From assembly GCF_017831975.1 (NCBI RefSeq), contig NZ_JAFDSS010000001.1, positions 930,001 to 994,000 on the forward strand: a stretch of DNA of 64,000 nucleotides, in the 5' to 3' direction. The notes beneath the pieces are model-generated. The model had not been told where the DNA came from and did no database searches. It worked only from the letters and a program-made list of their open reading frames with translations. The position numbers and the translations under genes were made by a program. Shown piece by piece: positions 8,620 through 20,109 of the stretch (positions are counted from its first letter, which is position 1; each line of letters opens with the position of its first letter). Origin of the DNA: Microbacterium terrae (GTDB taxonomy: Bacteria > Actinomycetota > Actinomycetes > Actinomycetales > Microbacteriaceae).

Positions 8620-8739
8620 TCAGTCCTTGTATGCCTGGCGCCCGAGGCCCCAGAACGCCAGGGCTGTTCCGATCGCTCCGACGAAGGCCATCGCGCCGAT
8701 GAGCCACAGGAGCGCGTGAGACCAGAAGCCGTATTCCAT
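8620..8739 (-). CDS. 39-residue single-span membrane peptide
   Basis: A small gene convergent with idnD. It reads MEYGFWSHALLWLIGAMAF onward and ends GRQAYKD. Residues about 8-32 form one hydrophobic helix, followed by a short charged tail. GGAGG lies five bases before the ATG, an ideal ribosome-binding site, and the stop falls eight bases past the idnD stop. I do not recognise a family. The good start signal and membrane helix argue for a real gene. Confidence 0.6.
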   Translation of the reverse strand: MEYGFWSHALLWLIGAMAFVGAIGTALAFWGLGRQAYKD

Positions 8740-8790
8740 GGGTTCCTCCGTCAGGATCGGGTGCGTTCCTCATCGTACCGGGGTCGCTGG

Positions 8791-8796
8791 TAGACT
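8791..8796 (+). promoter_or_regulatory. probable -10 element of the L25-pth operon
   Basis: TAGACT lies 191 bases before the L25 start, so the mRNA would have a long leader. The leader contains a hairpin GCGAGGG-ATG-CCCTCGC (about 8813-8829) and the stronger one at 8933-8950. Confidence 0.4.
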
Positions 8797-8932
8797 CGGG
8801 TCCGTACTTCGGCGAGGGATGCCCTCGCGCGCGCCCGGTGGGCGTGACGCGGCATCCGTGATCGACGCAGTGGAGTGGGCCCCGGCTTTCCTCACGCGTG
8901 CGCGTTCGAGTCGAAACAGACCCCCAAACCCG

Positions 8933-8950
8933 GGCCCGCCACAGCGGGCC
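8933..8950 (+). promoter_or_regulatory. hairpin in the L25 leader
   Basis: GGCCCGC and GCGGGCC form a perfect 7-base stem around the loop CACA, 38 bases before the L25 start. Ribosomal protein mRNAs are often regulated through their leaders, but no binding-site similarity to 5S rRNA was established here. Confidence 0.35.
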
Positions 8951-8987
8951 GTACAGAGAACGGGCCCCGTGCCCGCAAGGAGAAGAC

Positions 8988-9617
8988 ATGTCGACTGAGA
9001 CCGACAACAAGGTCGTCGCCGAGGTCCGCGAGAACTTCGGCAAGGGATTCGCCCGGCGCCTCCGCGCCGCCGGCAAGATCCCCGCCGTCATCTACGGCCA
9101 CGGCACCGAGCCCGTGCACGTCGCGCTGCCCGGTCACCAGGTGAGCCTGCTCATCCGTCGCGCCAACGCGGTGCTCGAGCTCGACATCGCCGGCAAGGCC
9201 CAGCTCGCCCTCGTCAAGGACGTGCAGAAGGACCCGGTGCACCAGATCGTCGAGCACATCGACCTCCTCGTCGTGAAGAAGGGCGAGAAGGTCCAGGTCG
9301 ACGTCCCGATCGTCGTCGTCGGCGAGTCGTTCGCCGGCACGATCGTCAACCTCGACAACGCGACCATCGCGCTCGAGGTCGAGGCGACCCACATCCCGCA
9401 GAACATCGAGGTCGACGTCGAGGGTCTCGAGGAGGGCGCGCACATCACGGCCGCCGACCTCAAGCTCCCGAAGGGCGCTTCGCTCAACGCCGACGGCGAC
9501 CTGCTGATCGTCGCGATCTCGGTGCCGTCCGCTGCCGCCGCCGAGGACGAGGCCGACGAGGCTGCAGCCGACGAGGCGCCGGCCGAGGCCGCCGCCGAGG
9601 AGGCCGCGGCCGAGTAA
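8988..9617 (+). CDS. rplY: 50S ribosomal protein L25/general stress protein Ctc
   Basis: Binds 5S rRNA in the large subunit. The 209-residue protein is the long Ctc form: an N-terminal L25 domain (about 1-95, with RRLRAAGKIPAVIYG), a C-terminal TL5-like beta domain, and an Ala/Glu-rich acidic tail from about residue 180. The start chosen is the ATG after AAGGAGAAGAC; an in-frame GTG 90 bases upstream would add non-conserved residues. pth follows after a strong terminator hairpin at 9652. The L25-pth pairing is a common bacterial arrangement. Confidence 0.95.
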   Translation: MSTETDNKVVAEVRENFGKGFARRLRAAGKIPAVIYGHGTEPVHVALPGHQVSLLIRRANAVLELDIAGKAQLALVKDVQKDPVHQIVEHIDLLVVKKGEKVQVDVPIVVVGESFAGTIVNLDNATIALEVEATHIPQNIEVDVEGLEEGAHITAADLKLPKGASLNADGDLLIVAISVPSAAAAEDEADEAAADEAPAEAAAEEAAAE

Positions 9618-9651
9618 GCCGCTTCCGGGCCGCCGCGCCCGGATCCACTTC

Positions 9652-9697
9652 CGACGAGGGGGTGCGGGGACACCCCCGCATCCCCTCGTCGCTTTCG
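9652..9697 (+). terminator. strong terminator after L25
   Basis: Two 18-base arms (9652-9669 and 9674-9691) pair completely, with one G-U, around the loop ACAC. The downstream arm is followed by CTTTCG. It separates L25 from pth. Confidence 0.75.
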
Positions 9698-9731
9698 CAG
9701 AGAGCCGTTCGGCTCGGGCAGGATGGACGAC

Positions 9732-10316
9732 ATGGCAGACGCGTGGCTGATCGTCGGACTCGGCAACCCCGGACCCCGCTACGAGCTCACCCGCCACAAC
9801 GTCGGGCAGCTCGTCGTGGACGAGCTCGCCGGCAGGCGCGGCGAGGCGTTCAAGGCGCACAAGGCGAATGCGCGCGTGGTCGAGACGTGGCTGCGCCCCG
9901 GCGGCGCGAAGCTCATCCTCGCGAAGCCCAACACCTTCATGAACGTCTCGGGCGGGCCGGTCGCGGGACTCGCGAAGTTCTACGGCATCGACGCCGACCG
10001 CGTCGTCGTCGTCCATGACGAGCTCGACATCCCCTTCGACACCATCAAGCTCAAGACCGGCGGTGGCCACGGCGGCCACAACGGGGTCCGCGATGTGGCC
10101 AAGGCCCTCGGCACACCCGACTTCGCTCGCGTCCGGGTGGGAATCGGCCGTCCGGCAGGCCGCCAGGACCCGGCCGACTGGGTGCTCGACCCGTTCGGCG
10201 CGACCGAACGGAAGAATCTGCCGATCCTCGTCGGCGACGCCGCCGACGCGGTCGAGCAGCTCGTCGCCGAAGGCCTCGTCGCCGCGCAGCAGAAGCACCA
10301 CGCTCCGCGGGTCTGA
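9732..10316 (+). CDS. pth: peptidyl-tRNA hydrolase
   Basis: Releases tRNA from prematurely ended peptidyl-tRNA. The 194-residue protein starts [14 protein letters not shown] and has the family residues Asn12, His22 (LTRHNVG), Asn67/Asn71 (NTFMNVSGG) and Asp96 (HDELDIPF), then GGGHGGHNG. The ATG at 9723 is in frame but would add three residues before the conserved start. CAGGAT lies seven bases before 9732, so the mRNA may be leaderless. The 3' end faces the convergent gene ending at 10348. Confidence 0.95.
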   Translation: MADAWLIVGLGNPGPRYELTRHNVGQLVVDELAGRRGEAFKAHKANARVVETWLRPGGAKLILAKPNTFMNVSGGPVAGLAKFYGIDADRVVVVHDELDIPFDTIKLKTGGGHGGHNGVRDVAKALGTPDFARVRVGIGRPAGRQDPADWVLDPFGATERKNLPILVGDAADAVEQLVAEGLVAAQQKHHAPRV

Positions 10317-10347
10317 GACGCGTCGACCGCTGCGCGCGCGTGTGCTC

Positions 10348-10935
10348 TCAGAGAGCGCCGGAGGCGCCTGCGACGAGTCCCGCCGACAGGGCACCCTGCA
10401 CGGCCAGGAAGAACGCCACGGGTCCGAGGGCGGCGACCACCACGGCGGCGACGCCCCAGCCGCGACCGCGGTCCTTCACCATGGCGATGATCCCCTGCAC
10501 GAGCGCCCAGACGCCCAGCACGGTGCCGATCCAGAACGACACCTCCGCCGTCAGCACCTGATCGCGCACGGGCGTGAGCACCGTCCAGTCGAAGTCGATG
10601 CTCGACGGGTCGGCCGCGATGCGTCGAGCCGCGCCGACGCCCGCCTCGTACGCGGCGAGGGCTCCGACGACGGATGCCCCGACCAGGGCGACCAGGGCGA
10701 GCATGAGCGCGGCAAGCCCGAGCCCGCGGCGCGATCGCGACGGCGCGGGCTCACGGGTCGGCCCGCCGCCGTGCACCGCGGTCGGCGCCACGGTGAAGCC
10801 GGTCGGGGGAGCGTAGGCGGCCGCCGACGGTCGCAGCGCGCCCGGTGCGTGCTGCGCGCCGGCGGGAGCGCCGAACGGGGGAGCGGCGGGTGCCGTCCAG
10901 GGCGGTGTCGGCGCGTGCGGGTCGGGGTCGGTCAC
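10348..10935 (-). CDS. Pro/Ala-rich membrane protein of unknown function
   Basis: A 195-residue protein. Residues 1-70 are rich in Pro, Ala and Gly and probably cytoplasmic. Three hydrophobic helices follow (about 73-97, 133-155 and 160-190), with a short Asp-rich loop between the first two. This layout resembles actinobacterial DUF4190-like small membrane proteins, but I cannot assign it firmly. The GTG start lies exactly six bases after TAGGAT, so it is probably translated from a leaderless mRNA. The promoter region is shared with mfd, transcribed the other way. Confidence 0.8.
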   Translation of the reverse strand: MTDPDPHAPTPPWTAPAAPPFGAPAGAQHAPGALRPSAAAYAPPTGFTVAPTAVHGGGPTREPAPSRSRRGLGLAALMLALVALVGASVVGALAAYEAGVGAARRIAADPSSIDFDWTVLTPVRDQVLTAEVSFWIGTVLGVWALVQGIIAMVKDRGRGWGVAAVVVAALGPVAFFLAVQGALSAGLVAGASGAL

Positions 10936-10941
10936 GCCCTC

Positions 10942-10947
10942 ATCCTA
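10942..10947 (-). promoter_or_regulatory. leaderless -10 for the gene at 10348-10935
   Basis: TAGGAT, then GAGGGC, then the GTG start. No ribosome-binding site can fit, as expected for a leaderless mRNA. Confidence 0.6.
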
Positions 10948-11017
10948 TTGACGGTGCCCCGAAGCGGCCGGAGGGGTCGCGTGGCGCCGAGCGGCCGCCG
11001 GTGTCGGCGGTGCGCCG

Positions 11018-11023
11018 TAGACT
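11018..11023 (+). promoter_or_regulatory. leaderless -10 for mfd
   Basis: TAGACT, then TCTCCG, then the GTG of mfd. The expected transcription start coincides with the start codon. Confidence 0.65.
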
Positions 11024-11029
11024 TCTCCG

Positions 11030-14000
11030 GTGACAGTTCCCGGGATCGTGCGCGCCCTCGAACAGGCTGAGCCGTTCCGCGACGCGACTGCTGCAGCATC
11101 CGTCGACGCGGACTTCTCGCTCGTCGAGGGACTGGATGCGCCGCTCCTCGCGGCCCTGATCGAGCGCCGCCGCGCGGCGGGGAAGCCTCCGCTCATCTTC
11201 GCGATCGCCCCGACCGGACGCCGCGCCGAGTCGCTCGGCCCTGCACTCGGCGCGCTCCTCCCCGGCGCCGAGGTACATCACCTGCCGGCGTGGGAGACCC
11301 TGCCGCACGAGCGCCTGAGCCCGAGCGCCGAGACGGTGGGGCGCCGCCTCGAGGTGCTCGGCCGTATCGCCCGCTGGGACGGCACGACGCCGCTCGTGAT
11401 CACCTCGTCGGTGCGCGGGGCGATCCAGCCGCTCGCGGCCGGCCTCACCGACACCGCACCGGTCGACCTCGCGGTGGGCGGTCGCGGCCACGATCTCGGA
11501 GCGGTGGTCGGGCGGCTCGTGGAGCTCGCGTACCACCGCGTCGACATGGTGTCGCGTCGCGGCGAGTTCGCCGTGCGCGGCGGCATCCTCGATGTCTTCC
11601 CCCCGACGGCGCCCCACCCGTACCGCGTCGACTTCTTCGGCGACGAGGTCGACCAGATCCGGGCGTTCTCAGTGGCCGACCAGCGCTCGCTCCCCGGCGA
11701 GGTCGCCGCGGTGACGCTCGTCGCGAGCCGCGAGCTGCTGCTCACCGAGAGCGTGCGCGGGCGGGCGCGGCAGCTGAAGGACGAGTTCCCCGGACTGTCG
11801 GCGATGCTCGAGAAGATGTCGGAGGGCATCCCCGTCGAGGGCATGGAGTCGCTCATGCCCGCCGTCGTCGACCGGGTCGTGTCGGTCGTGGACTACCTCC
11901 CCGAGGGAGCCGCCGTCGCGCTCGTCGACCCCGAGCGTGCTGTCACGCGCGCCATCACCCTCGGCGACACGAACCGCGAGTTCCTCGATGCGGCGTGGAG
12001 CGCGGCGACCGCGGGCGCCCAGACGCCGGTCGACCTCGGAGCCGGCGACTTCCTGTCGCTTCCCGAGCTGCAGGAGGCGACGCGGGCACGACACGGCGTG
12101 TGGTGGACGCTCAGCACGTTCGATTCGGGAGAGGCGGATGCCGCGGCAGCGCTGCGGCACGCTCAGGGCGCCGACTTCGACATCGACGTCGCCCTCGAGG
12201 CGTCGGCGGCGATCCGTGTCGCCGGGTCAGCGGTTCCGTCGTTCCAGGGCAGCGTCGACGGCGCGATCGACCACGTCGAGGCGCTGCTCGCGGACGGCTG
12301 GCGGGTCGTGGTGGCGGCATCCGGAACCGGACTCGTCGAGCGCGCCCGCGACGTGCTCTCCGAGCGCGGCCTCGCCGCCCGCGTGGTCGACGCGGTGCTC
12401 GAGATCCCCGAGCCCGGGGTGGCGCACGTCGTCGTCTCCGTGCTCGAGCGCGGGTTCGAGTCGGTCGAGGCGAAGCTCGCCGTGCTCACCGAGAGCGAGT
12501 TCTACGGCCGCACGATCGGCGGTGACCAGCGGGTGGTGAAGAAGCTCGCGTCGCGCCGCAAGAACGTCGTCGACCCGCTGCAGTTGAAGGCCGGCGACCA
12601 CGTCGTGCACACGACGCACGGCATCGGCCGCTTCGTCGAGCTCGCCCAGCGCGAGGTCTCCAGCGGCGGACGCAACGCGGTCAAGAGCGTGCGCGAGTAC
12701 CTCGTGCTCGAGTACGCGCCGTCCAAGCGCGGCTACCCGGGCGACAAGCTCTTCGTGCCGACCGACCAGCTCGACCTGCTGTCGCGGTACGTCGGGGGCG
12801 AAGCGCCGACGCTGTCGAAGATGGGCGGCAGCGACTGGTCGCAGGCGAAGTCGAAGGCGCGCAAGGCGGTGCGCGACATCGCCGTCGAGCTGGTCAAGCT
12901 CTATTCGGCCCGCATGGCGTCGAAGGGCTACGCCTTCGGTCCCGACACCCCGTGGCAGCGGGAGCTCGAGGAGGCGTTCCCGTTCGCCGAGACCCCCGAC
13001 CAGCTGCAGACGATCGACGAGATCAAGGCCGACATGGAGAAGCCGATCCCGATGGATCGCCTGCTCTCGGGTGATGTCGGCTTCGGCAAGACCGAGGTCG
13101 CGGTGCGCGCCGCGTTCAAGGCGATCCAGGACGGCAAGCAGGTCGCGATGCTCGTGCCCACGACGCTCCTCGTCAAGCAGCACCTCGAGACGTTCACCGA
13201 GCGGTTCGCCGGGTTCCCCGTCAAGGTGCGCCCGCTCTCGCGATTCCAGTCCGACAAGCAGGCCCGCGACACGCTCGCCGGCATCACCGACGGCACCGTC
13301 GACATGGTCATCGGAACCCACCGCATCCTGACCGAGAAGGTGATCTTCAAAGACCTGGGTCTCATGATCATCGACGAGGAGCAGCGGTTCGGCGTCGAGC
13401 ACAAGGATGCGCTGAAGAAGCTCAAGACGAACGTCGACATCCTCGCCATGAGCGCGACGCCCATTCCCCGCACGCTCGAGATGGCGGTCACCGGCATCCG
13501 TGAGATGTCGACCCTGCAGACACCTCCCGAGGACCGGCATCCGATCCTGTCGTACGTCGGCCCCCGCAGCGACAAGCAGATCGCCGCGGCGATCCGTCGC
13601 GAGCTGCTGCGCGAAGGTCAGATCTTCTACGTGCACAACCGCGTGCAGTCGATCCAGAAGGTGGCGTCCGAGCTCGCCGAGCTCGTTCCCGAGGCCCGCA
13701 TCGCCGTCGCCCACGGGCAGATGGGCGAGCACGCGCTCGAGCAGGTCGTCGACGACTTCTGGGAGCGCAAGGCCGACGTGCTGGTCTCGACCACGATCAT
13801 CGAGACCGGACTCGACATCTCCAACGCGAACACGATCATCATCGACCGCGCCGACAAGTACGGTCTGTCGCAGCTGCATCAGCTGCGCGGCCGCGTCGGG
13901 CGCGCGCGCGAGCGGGCGTACGCATACTTCCTGTACGACGAGCTCAAGCCCCTCAGCGAGACCGCCGCCGACCGGCTCGAGACGATCGCGGTCAACAACG

Positions 14001-14656
14001 ACCTCGGATCGGGCATGCAGGTCGCGCTGAAGGACCTCGAGATCCGCGGCGCCGGCAACCTCCTCGGCGCCGAGCAGGCGGGTCACATCGCCGGTGTCGG
14101 GTTCGACCTGTACCTGCGCATGATCGGCGAGGCGGTGTCGGCGTTCCGCGGCGACGAGACCGAGGTGCAGACGGAGCTGCGCCTCGAGCTCCCGGTGCAG
14201 GCCCGCATCCCCGAGGAGTACATCGACAGCGAGCGACTGCGCCTCGAGGCCTACCAGAAGCTCTCGGCCGCGGCGTCGATCACCGCGAAGGACGAAGCGA
14301 TCGACCTCGTCGTCGAGGAGCTCACCGACCGGTACGGTGACCTGCCCGCCGAGGTCGAGGGACTCCTCGCCGTGGCGCGGCTGCGGCGGCGTGCCGGGCG
14401 CGCCGGCCTCGCGGACGTGGTGGCGATGGGCCCGAACCTGCGCATCGCCCCCGCGCATCTGCCCGACTCGATGCGGGTGCGCCTGCAGCGGCTGTACCCG
14501 AAGGCGAAGCTGCTCGCCGGGGGAGACGCCGTCGTGGTGCCCCTGCCGACCGCGGGCGGCGAACGCCTGTCCGACGGCGAGCTGGTCGCGTGGGTCGGCC
14601 AGCTCATCGATCAGCTGTGGCCCGAGAAGAAGGATGCTCCGCCCGCGGCAGGCTGA
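11030..14656 (+). CDS. mfd: transcription-repair coupling factor
   Basis: ATP-driven translocase that displaces RNA polymerase stalled at DNA lesions and recruits UvrA. At 1208 residues it is full length. Domains in order: UvrB-like region (about 1-330), the RNA polymerase-interacting region starting at GDHVVHTTHGIGRF (about 520-590), RecG-like helicase core with Walker A GDVGFGKTE (about 684-692) and DEEQ box (IIDEEQRFGVEHKD, about 780), motif VI QLRGRVGR, then the TRCF C-terminal domain. The GTG start directly follows a leaderless -10. The gene is followed by an unrelated hexapeptide-repeat gene 51 bases on. Confidence 0.98.
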   Translation: MTVPGIVRALEQAEPFRDATAAASVDADFSLVEGLDAPLLAALIERRRAAGKPPLIFAIAPTGRRAESLGPALGALLPGAEVHHLPAWETLPHERLSPSAETVGRRLEVLGRIARWDGTTPLVITSSVRGAIQPLAAGLTDTAPVDLAVGGRGHDLGAVVGRLVELAYHRVDMVSRRGEFAVRGGILDVFPPTAPHPYRVDFFGDEVDQIRAFSVADQRSLPGEVAAVTLVASRELLLTESVRGRARQLKDEFPGLSAMLEKMSEGIPVEGMESLMPAVVDRVVSVVDYLPEGAAVALVDPERAVTRAITLGDTNREFLDAAWSAATAGAQTPVDLGAGDFLSLPELQEATRARHGVWWTLSTFDSGEADAAAALRHAQGADFDIDVALEASAAIRVAGSAVPSFQGSVDGAIDHVEALLADGWRVVVAASGTGLVERARDVLSERGLAARVVDAVLEIPEPGVAHVVVSVLERGFESVEAKLAVLTESEFYGRTIGGDQRVVKKLASRRKNVVDPLQLKAGDHVVHTTHGIGRFVELAQREVSSGGRNAVKSVREYLVLEYAPSKRGYPGDKLFVPTDQLDLLSRYVGGEAPTLSKMGGSDWSQAKSKARKAVRDIAVELVKLYSARMASKGYAFGPDTPWQRELEEAFPFAETPDQLQTIDEIKADMEKPIPMDRLLSGDVGFGKTEVAVRAAFKAIQDGKQVAMLVPTTLLVKQHLETFTERFAGFPVKVRPLSRFQSDKQARDTLAGITDGTVDMVIGTHRILTEKVIFKDLGLMIIDEEQRFGVEHKDALKKLKTNVDILAMSATPIPRTLEMAVTGIREMSTLQTPPEDRHPILSYVGPRSDKQIAAAIRRELLREGQIFYVHNRVQSIQKVASELAELVPEARIAVAHGQMGEHALEQVVDDFWERKADVLVSTTIIETGLDISNANTIIIDRADKYGLSQLHQLRGRVGRARERAYAYFLYDELKPLSETAADRLETIAVNNDLGSGMQVALKDLEIRGAGNLLGAEQAGHIAGVGFDLYLRMIGEAVSAFRGDETEVQTELRLELPVQARIPEEYIDSERLRLEAYQKLSAAASITAKDEAIDLVVEELTDRYGDLPAEVEGLLAVARLRRRAGRAGLADVVAMGPNLRIAPAHLPDSMRVRLQRLYPKAKLLAGGDAVVVPLPTAGGERLSDGELVAWVGQLIDQLWPEKKDAPPAAG

Positions 14657-14707
14657 CGACCGGCGGGTGCGGCGCTACGCTGGCGACGACGCCCCGGAGG
14701 AGGCCCC

Positions 14708-15307
14708 ATGAGGTTCGAGCATCTCGGGGCGGAGCCCCGCATCCACCCCGACGCCGTGGTCGCACCCACCGCGGTGATCAGCGGCGACGTGACGGTCGGC
14801 GCCGACTGCCAGATTCTGCACGGGGCGGTGATCACCGCCGAAGGCGGCGCGATCACCCTCGGCGAGAACGTCATCGTCATGGAGAACGCGCTCATCCGCG
14901 CGACGGCGACCAACCCCGTCCACATCGGCGACAACGTGCTCGTGGGTCCGATGGCGAGCGTGTCGGGCGCGGTGATCGAGAACGAGGTGTTCCTCGCCAC
15001 CGGCACCCGCGTGTTCAACGGCGCGCACATCGGCGCACGCAGCGAGGTGCGGATCAACGCCGTCGTTCACCTGCGCACGACGCTCCCGCCCGACACCACC
15101 GTGCCGATCGGCTGGGTCGCCGTCGGTGAGCCCGTGCAAGTGCTCTCTCCCGATCGTCACGACGACATCTGGGCAGCCCAGCGCGAGCTCGACTTCCCGG
15201 GCTACGTGTTCGGCCTCGACCGCGAGACGCCCGACCTCATGGTGCAGCTCACCGAGCGCTACGGGCGCGGCCTCGCCCGGCACGCCGACGACCGCCGCGT
15301 CGACTGA
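14708..15307 (+). CDS. left-handed beta-helix hexapeptide protein, gamma carbonic anhydrase-like
   Basis: A 199-residue protein whose middle (about 10-130) is a run of hexapeptide repeats with Ile/Val every sixth residue (HPDAVVAPTAVISGDVTVG), the left-handed beta-helix of gamma carbonic anhydrases and acyltransferases. The usual trio of zinc histidines is not clearly complete, so enzymatic activity is uncertain. GGAGG precedes the ATG, and TACGCT at about 14674 is a possible -10. Its last codons are part of a 61-base tandem duplication that continues past the stop. Confidence 0.8.
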   Translation: MRFEHLGAEPRIHPDAVVAPTAVISGDVTVGADCQILHGAVITAEGGAITLGENVIVMENALIRATATNPVHIGDNVLVGPMASVSGAVIENEVFLATGTRVFNGAHIGARSEVRINAVVHLRTTLPPDTTVPIGWVAVGEPVQVLSPDRHDDIWAAQRELDFPGYVFGLDRETPDLMVQLTERYGRGLARHADDRRVD

Positions 15308-15381
15308 GCGACCGGGCGTCCGCACGGTTCTGGTCGCCCGGCACGCCGACGACCGTCGCGTCGACTGACCGGCCGGGCATC
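15273..15381 (+). repeat. 61-base tandem duplication of a gene 3' end
   Basis: Copy 1 (15273-15333) holds the last codons and stop of the hexapeptide gene plus 26 bases beyond. Copy 2 (15334-15381) repeats it with few changes, including a second ...DDRRVD-stop. The shift of 61 is not a multiple of three, so copy 2 is outside the reading frame. This looks like a recent slippage or recombination duplication. Confidence 0.8.
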
Positions 15382-15395
15382 CGTTCCGAGCGGTG

Positions 15396-18071
<2,676 letters not shown>

Positions 18072-18077
18072 TCCTCA

Positions 18078-18083
18078 ACGCTA
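18078..18083 (-). promoter_or_regulatory. leaderless -10 for ppc
   Basis: TAGCGT, then TGAGGA, then the ATG of ppc. The purine-rich spacer cannot act as a ribosome-binding site at zero distance. Confidence 0.6.
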
Positions 18084-18147
18084 ACCCGGTCGTGTTACCT
18101 GGACGTGTCGTGTGACGCCGTGCGGCGTCCCCGCGCCGGGCGATGGC

Positions 18148-18153
18148 TAGACT
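18148..18153 (+). promoter_or_regulatory. probable -10 element of nhaA
   Basis: TAGACT lies 31 bases before the ATG at 18185 and 73 before the ATG at 18227. It overlaps an upstream in-frame ATG (18143), which therefore cannot be the translation start. Confidence 0.5.
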
Positions 18154-18184
18154 GTTCGGCGGAGAGCCGGGAAGTCTGGTCGGC

Positions 18185-19384
18185 ATGTCAACATCCGACC
18201 CCGCCGACTCGACCCGGAAGGCACGAATGTCCCTGCTTCGCTCCGAACGCTTCCCTGCGATCGTCCTCCTCATCGCCGCCGCCGCCGGCCTCATCGTCGC
18301 CAACACGGCGGCAGGCCCGGCAGTCGACGAGGTGATGCACGCCTACGTCGGCATCCCGGGGGTGTTCGAACTCTCGGTCTCGCACTGGATCAAGGACGGC
18401 CTGCTGGCCGTGTTCTTCTTCGTGGTGGCCGTCGAACTGCAGTACGAGCTCACCAACGGCCAGCTCAACTCGATGCGCAAGGCGATCCAGCCCGCGATCG
18501 CCGCCGCCGGCGGCGTGATCGTGCCGATCATCGTGTACCTCCTGATCGCCGGCGGTTCCGACGCCGTCGACGGCTGGCCCATCCCCACGGCGACCGACAT
18601 CGCGTTCGCTCTCGGCGTGCTCGCCGTCTTCGGCAAAGGCCTGCCCTCGGCGCTGCGCATCTTCCTCCTCGCCCTGGCGATCCTCGACGACATCGTCGGC
18701 ATCGTGTTCATCGCGGTGCTGTTCACCAGCGACGTGAACATCGGGATGCTGGCGCTCGCGGCTCTCGCCGTGGTCGTGTTCGGCGTCCTCAGCCGTACGC
18801 TCAACCGCGGGAACCGCTGGGTCGTCGGCACGCTCCTCGTGGTGATCGCGATCGCGGCATGGGTGCTCACGTACCTCTCGGGCGTGCACGCCACGATCGC
18901 CGGCGTCGCCCTCGGCCTCGCCATGGCGCAGCGCCCCGCGCTTCACACCCGGCACACGCTCGAACCCTGGGTGAACGGCGTCGTGCTTCCGATCTTCGCG
19001 TTCTCGGCCGCACTCGTCGTGATCCCCTCGGTGTCGCCGTCCGAGCTGTCTCCGGCGTTCTGGGGCGTCCTGGTGGCGCTGCCGGTCGGCAAGATCATCG
19101 GCATCACGCTGGCCGGCTGGGTGTCGCTGCGGGTCGGCGGCGCAGGCGCCGCGCCGCACTTGAGCTTCGCCGATCTGCTGGCGGCCGGTGCGCTCGGCGG
19201 CATCGGGTTCACCGTCTCGCTGCTGCTGTCCGAGCTCGCCTTCACCGACGCGCCGGAGCTGCGCGATCAGGCGACCCTCGGCGTCGTCGCCGGGTCGCTG
19301 ATCTCGCTGGTGCTGGCCGGGGTCCTCGTCTCGTGGCGCGCCGCGCACCACCGCAGGCGCGCCGCGACGGAGGTGTCCGCATGA
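18185..19384 (+). CDS. nhaA: Na+/H+ antiporter NhaA
   Basis: Expels Na+ in exchange for protons. About 11-12 membrane helices are visible. The transport residues are conserved: ATDIAFALG and ILDDIVGIV, matching Asp133 and Asp163/164 of Escherichia coli NhaA. Length is 399 residues from this ATG. A second in-frame ATG at 18227 (MSLLRSERFP) has a better ribosome-binding site, GGAAGG five bases away, and starts nearer the conserved region, so it may be the true start (385 residues). The last codon overlaps the mazG start (ATGA). Confidence 0.93.
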   Translation: MSTSDPADSTRKARMSLLRSERFPAIVLLIAAAAGLIVANTAAGPAVDEVMHAYVGIPGVFELSVSHWIKDGLLAVFFFVVAVELQYELTNGQLNSMRKAIQPAIAAAGGVIVPIIVYLLIAGGSDAVDGWPIPTATDIAFALGVLAVFGKGLPSALRIFLLALAILDDIVGIVFIAVLFTSDVNIGMLALAALAVVVFGVLSRTLNRGNRWVVGTLLVVIAIAAWVLTYLSGVHATIAGVALGLAMAQRPALHTRHTLEPWVNGVVLPIFAFSAALVVIPSVSPSELSPAFWGVLVALPVGKIIGITLAGWVSLRVGGAGAAPHLSFADLLAAGALGGIGFTVSLLLSELAFTDAPELRDQATLGVVAGSLISLVLAGVLVSWRAAHHRRRAATEVSA

Positions 19385-20055
19385 CCGCCCACGAGGCGCT
19401 GGGCGAGGCCGCCGAGACGATGCGCGCCGTGCGCGACCGCTGCGTGTGGACGCAGCAGATCGACCATCGCGCGCTCGTGCCGTACCTCGTCGAGGAGAGC
19501 GCTGAGCTCATCGACGCGGTCGAGGCGGGTGACCGCGCCGACCTGCGCGAGGAGCTCGGCGACCTGCTCTGGCAGGTGCTGTTCCACGCCGAGATCGCCT
19601 CGCGCGACGACATCGACCCGTTCGACATCGACGACGTCGCCCGGGGGCTCACCGAGAAGATGGTGCGGCGGCATCCGCACGTCTTCGCCGACGCCGTCGC
19701 GACGACGCCCGAAGAGGTGCTCGTGCACTGGAACGCGGCGAAGGCCGCCGAGAAGTCCGCGCGCTCCAGCGTGCTCGACGGGGTGTCGCATCACATGCCG
19801 TCGCTCGCCCTGGCCCAGAAGGTGCTCGGCAAGGCTGCGGGTGTCGGGGTCGGACTCGACCTCGCGGAGGCAGTCGCGGCTGCGGAGGCCATCGCCGCCG
19901 ACGAGCCCGACGTGCTCCCGGAGACCGAAGAGGACCTCGGCGAGACGCTCCTGGGGCTCGTGGCGGTCGCTCGCGCGAAGGGCTGGGACGCCGAGCGGGC
20001 CCTGCGCACCGCCATCCGGGCCATCGAGGCCGAGGTCCGCGCCGCGGAGTCGTAG
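19381..20055 (+). CDS. mazG: MazG-family nucleoside triphosphate pyrophosphohydrolase
   Basis: Hydrolyses NTPs or damaged dNTPs to the monophosphate and pyrophosphate. The 224-residue protein shows the metal-binding pattern EESAELIDAV and EELGDLLWQVLFHAEIA within residues 37-75, and a less conserved C-terminal half, fitting the actinobacterial MazG form. The ATG overlaps the nhaA TGA, so translation is coupled although the functions look unrelated. Confidence 0.92.
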   Translation: MTAHEALGEAAETMRAVRDRCVWTQQIDHRALVPYLVEESAELIDAVEAGDRADLREELGDLLWQVLFHAEIASRDDIDPFDIDDVARGLTEKMVRRHPHVFADAVATTPEEVLVHWNAAKAAEKSARSSVLDGVSHHMPSLALAQKVLGKAAGVGVGLDLAEAVAAAEAIAADEPDVLPETEEDLGETLLGLVAVARAKGWDAERALRTAIRAIEAEVRAAES

Positions 20056-20109
20056 TGCCGCACCGCGGGCTCTGCCGGTCGTGGGCTCGAGAACTGGAAC
20101 AATGGCTGA

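Noticed and set aside
12227..14458. 743-codon minus-strand frame inside mfd
   Set aside because: Composition is dominated by Arg, Asp, Leu and His as expected for the complement of a GC-rich gene; mfd itself is full length and conserved.
18143..18184. Upstream ATG start for nhaA
   Set aside because: The ATG lies at the -10 element TAGACT, upstream of the likely transcription start.
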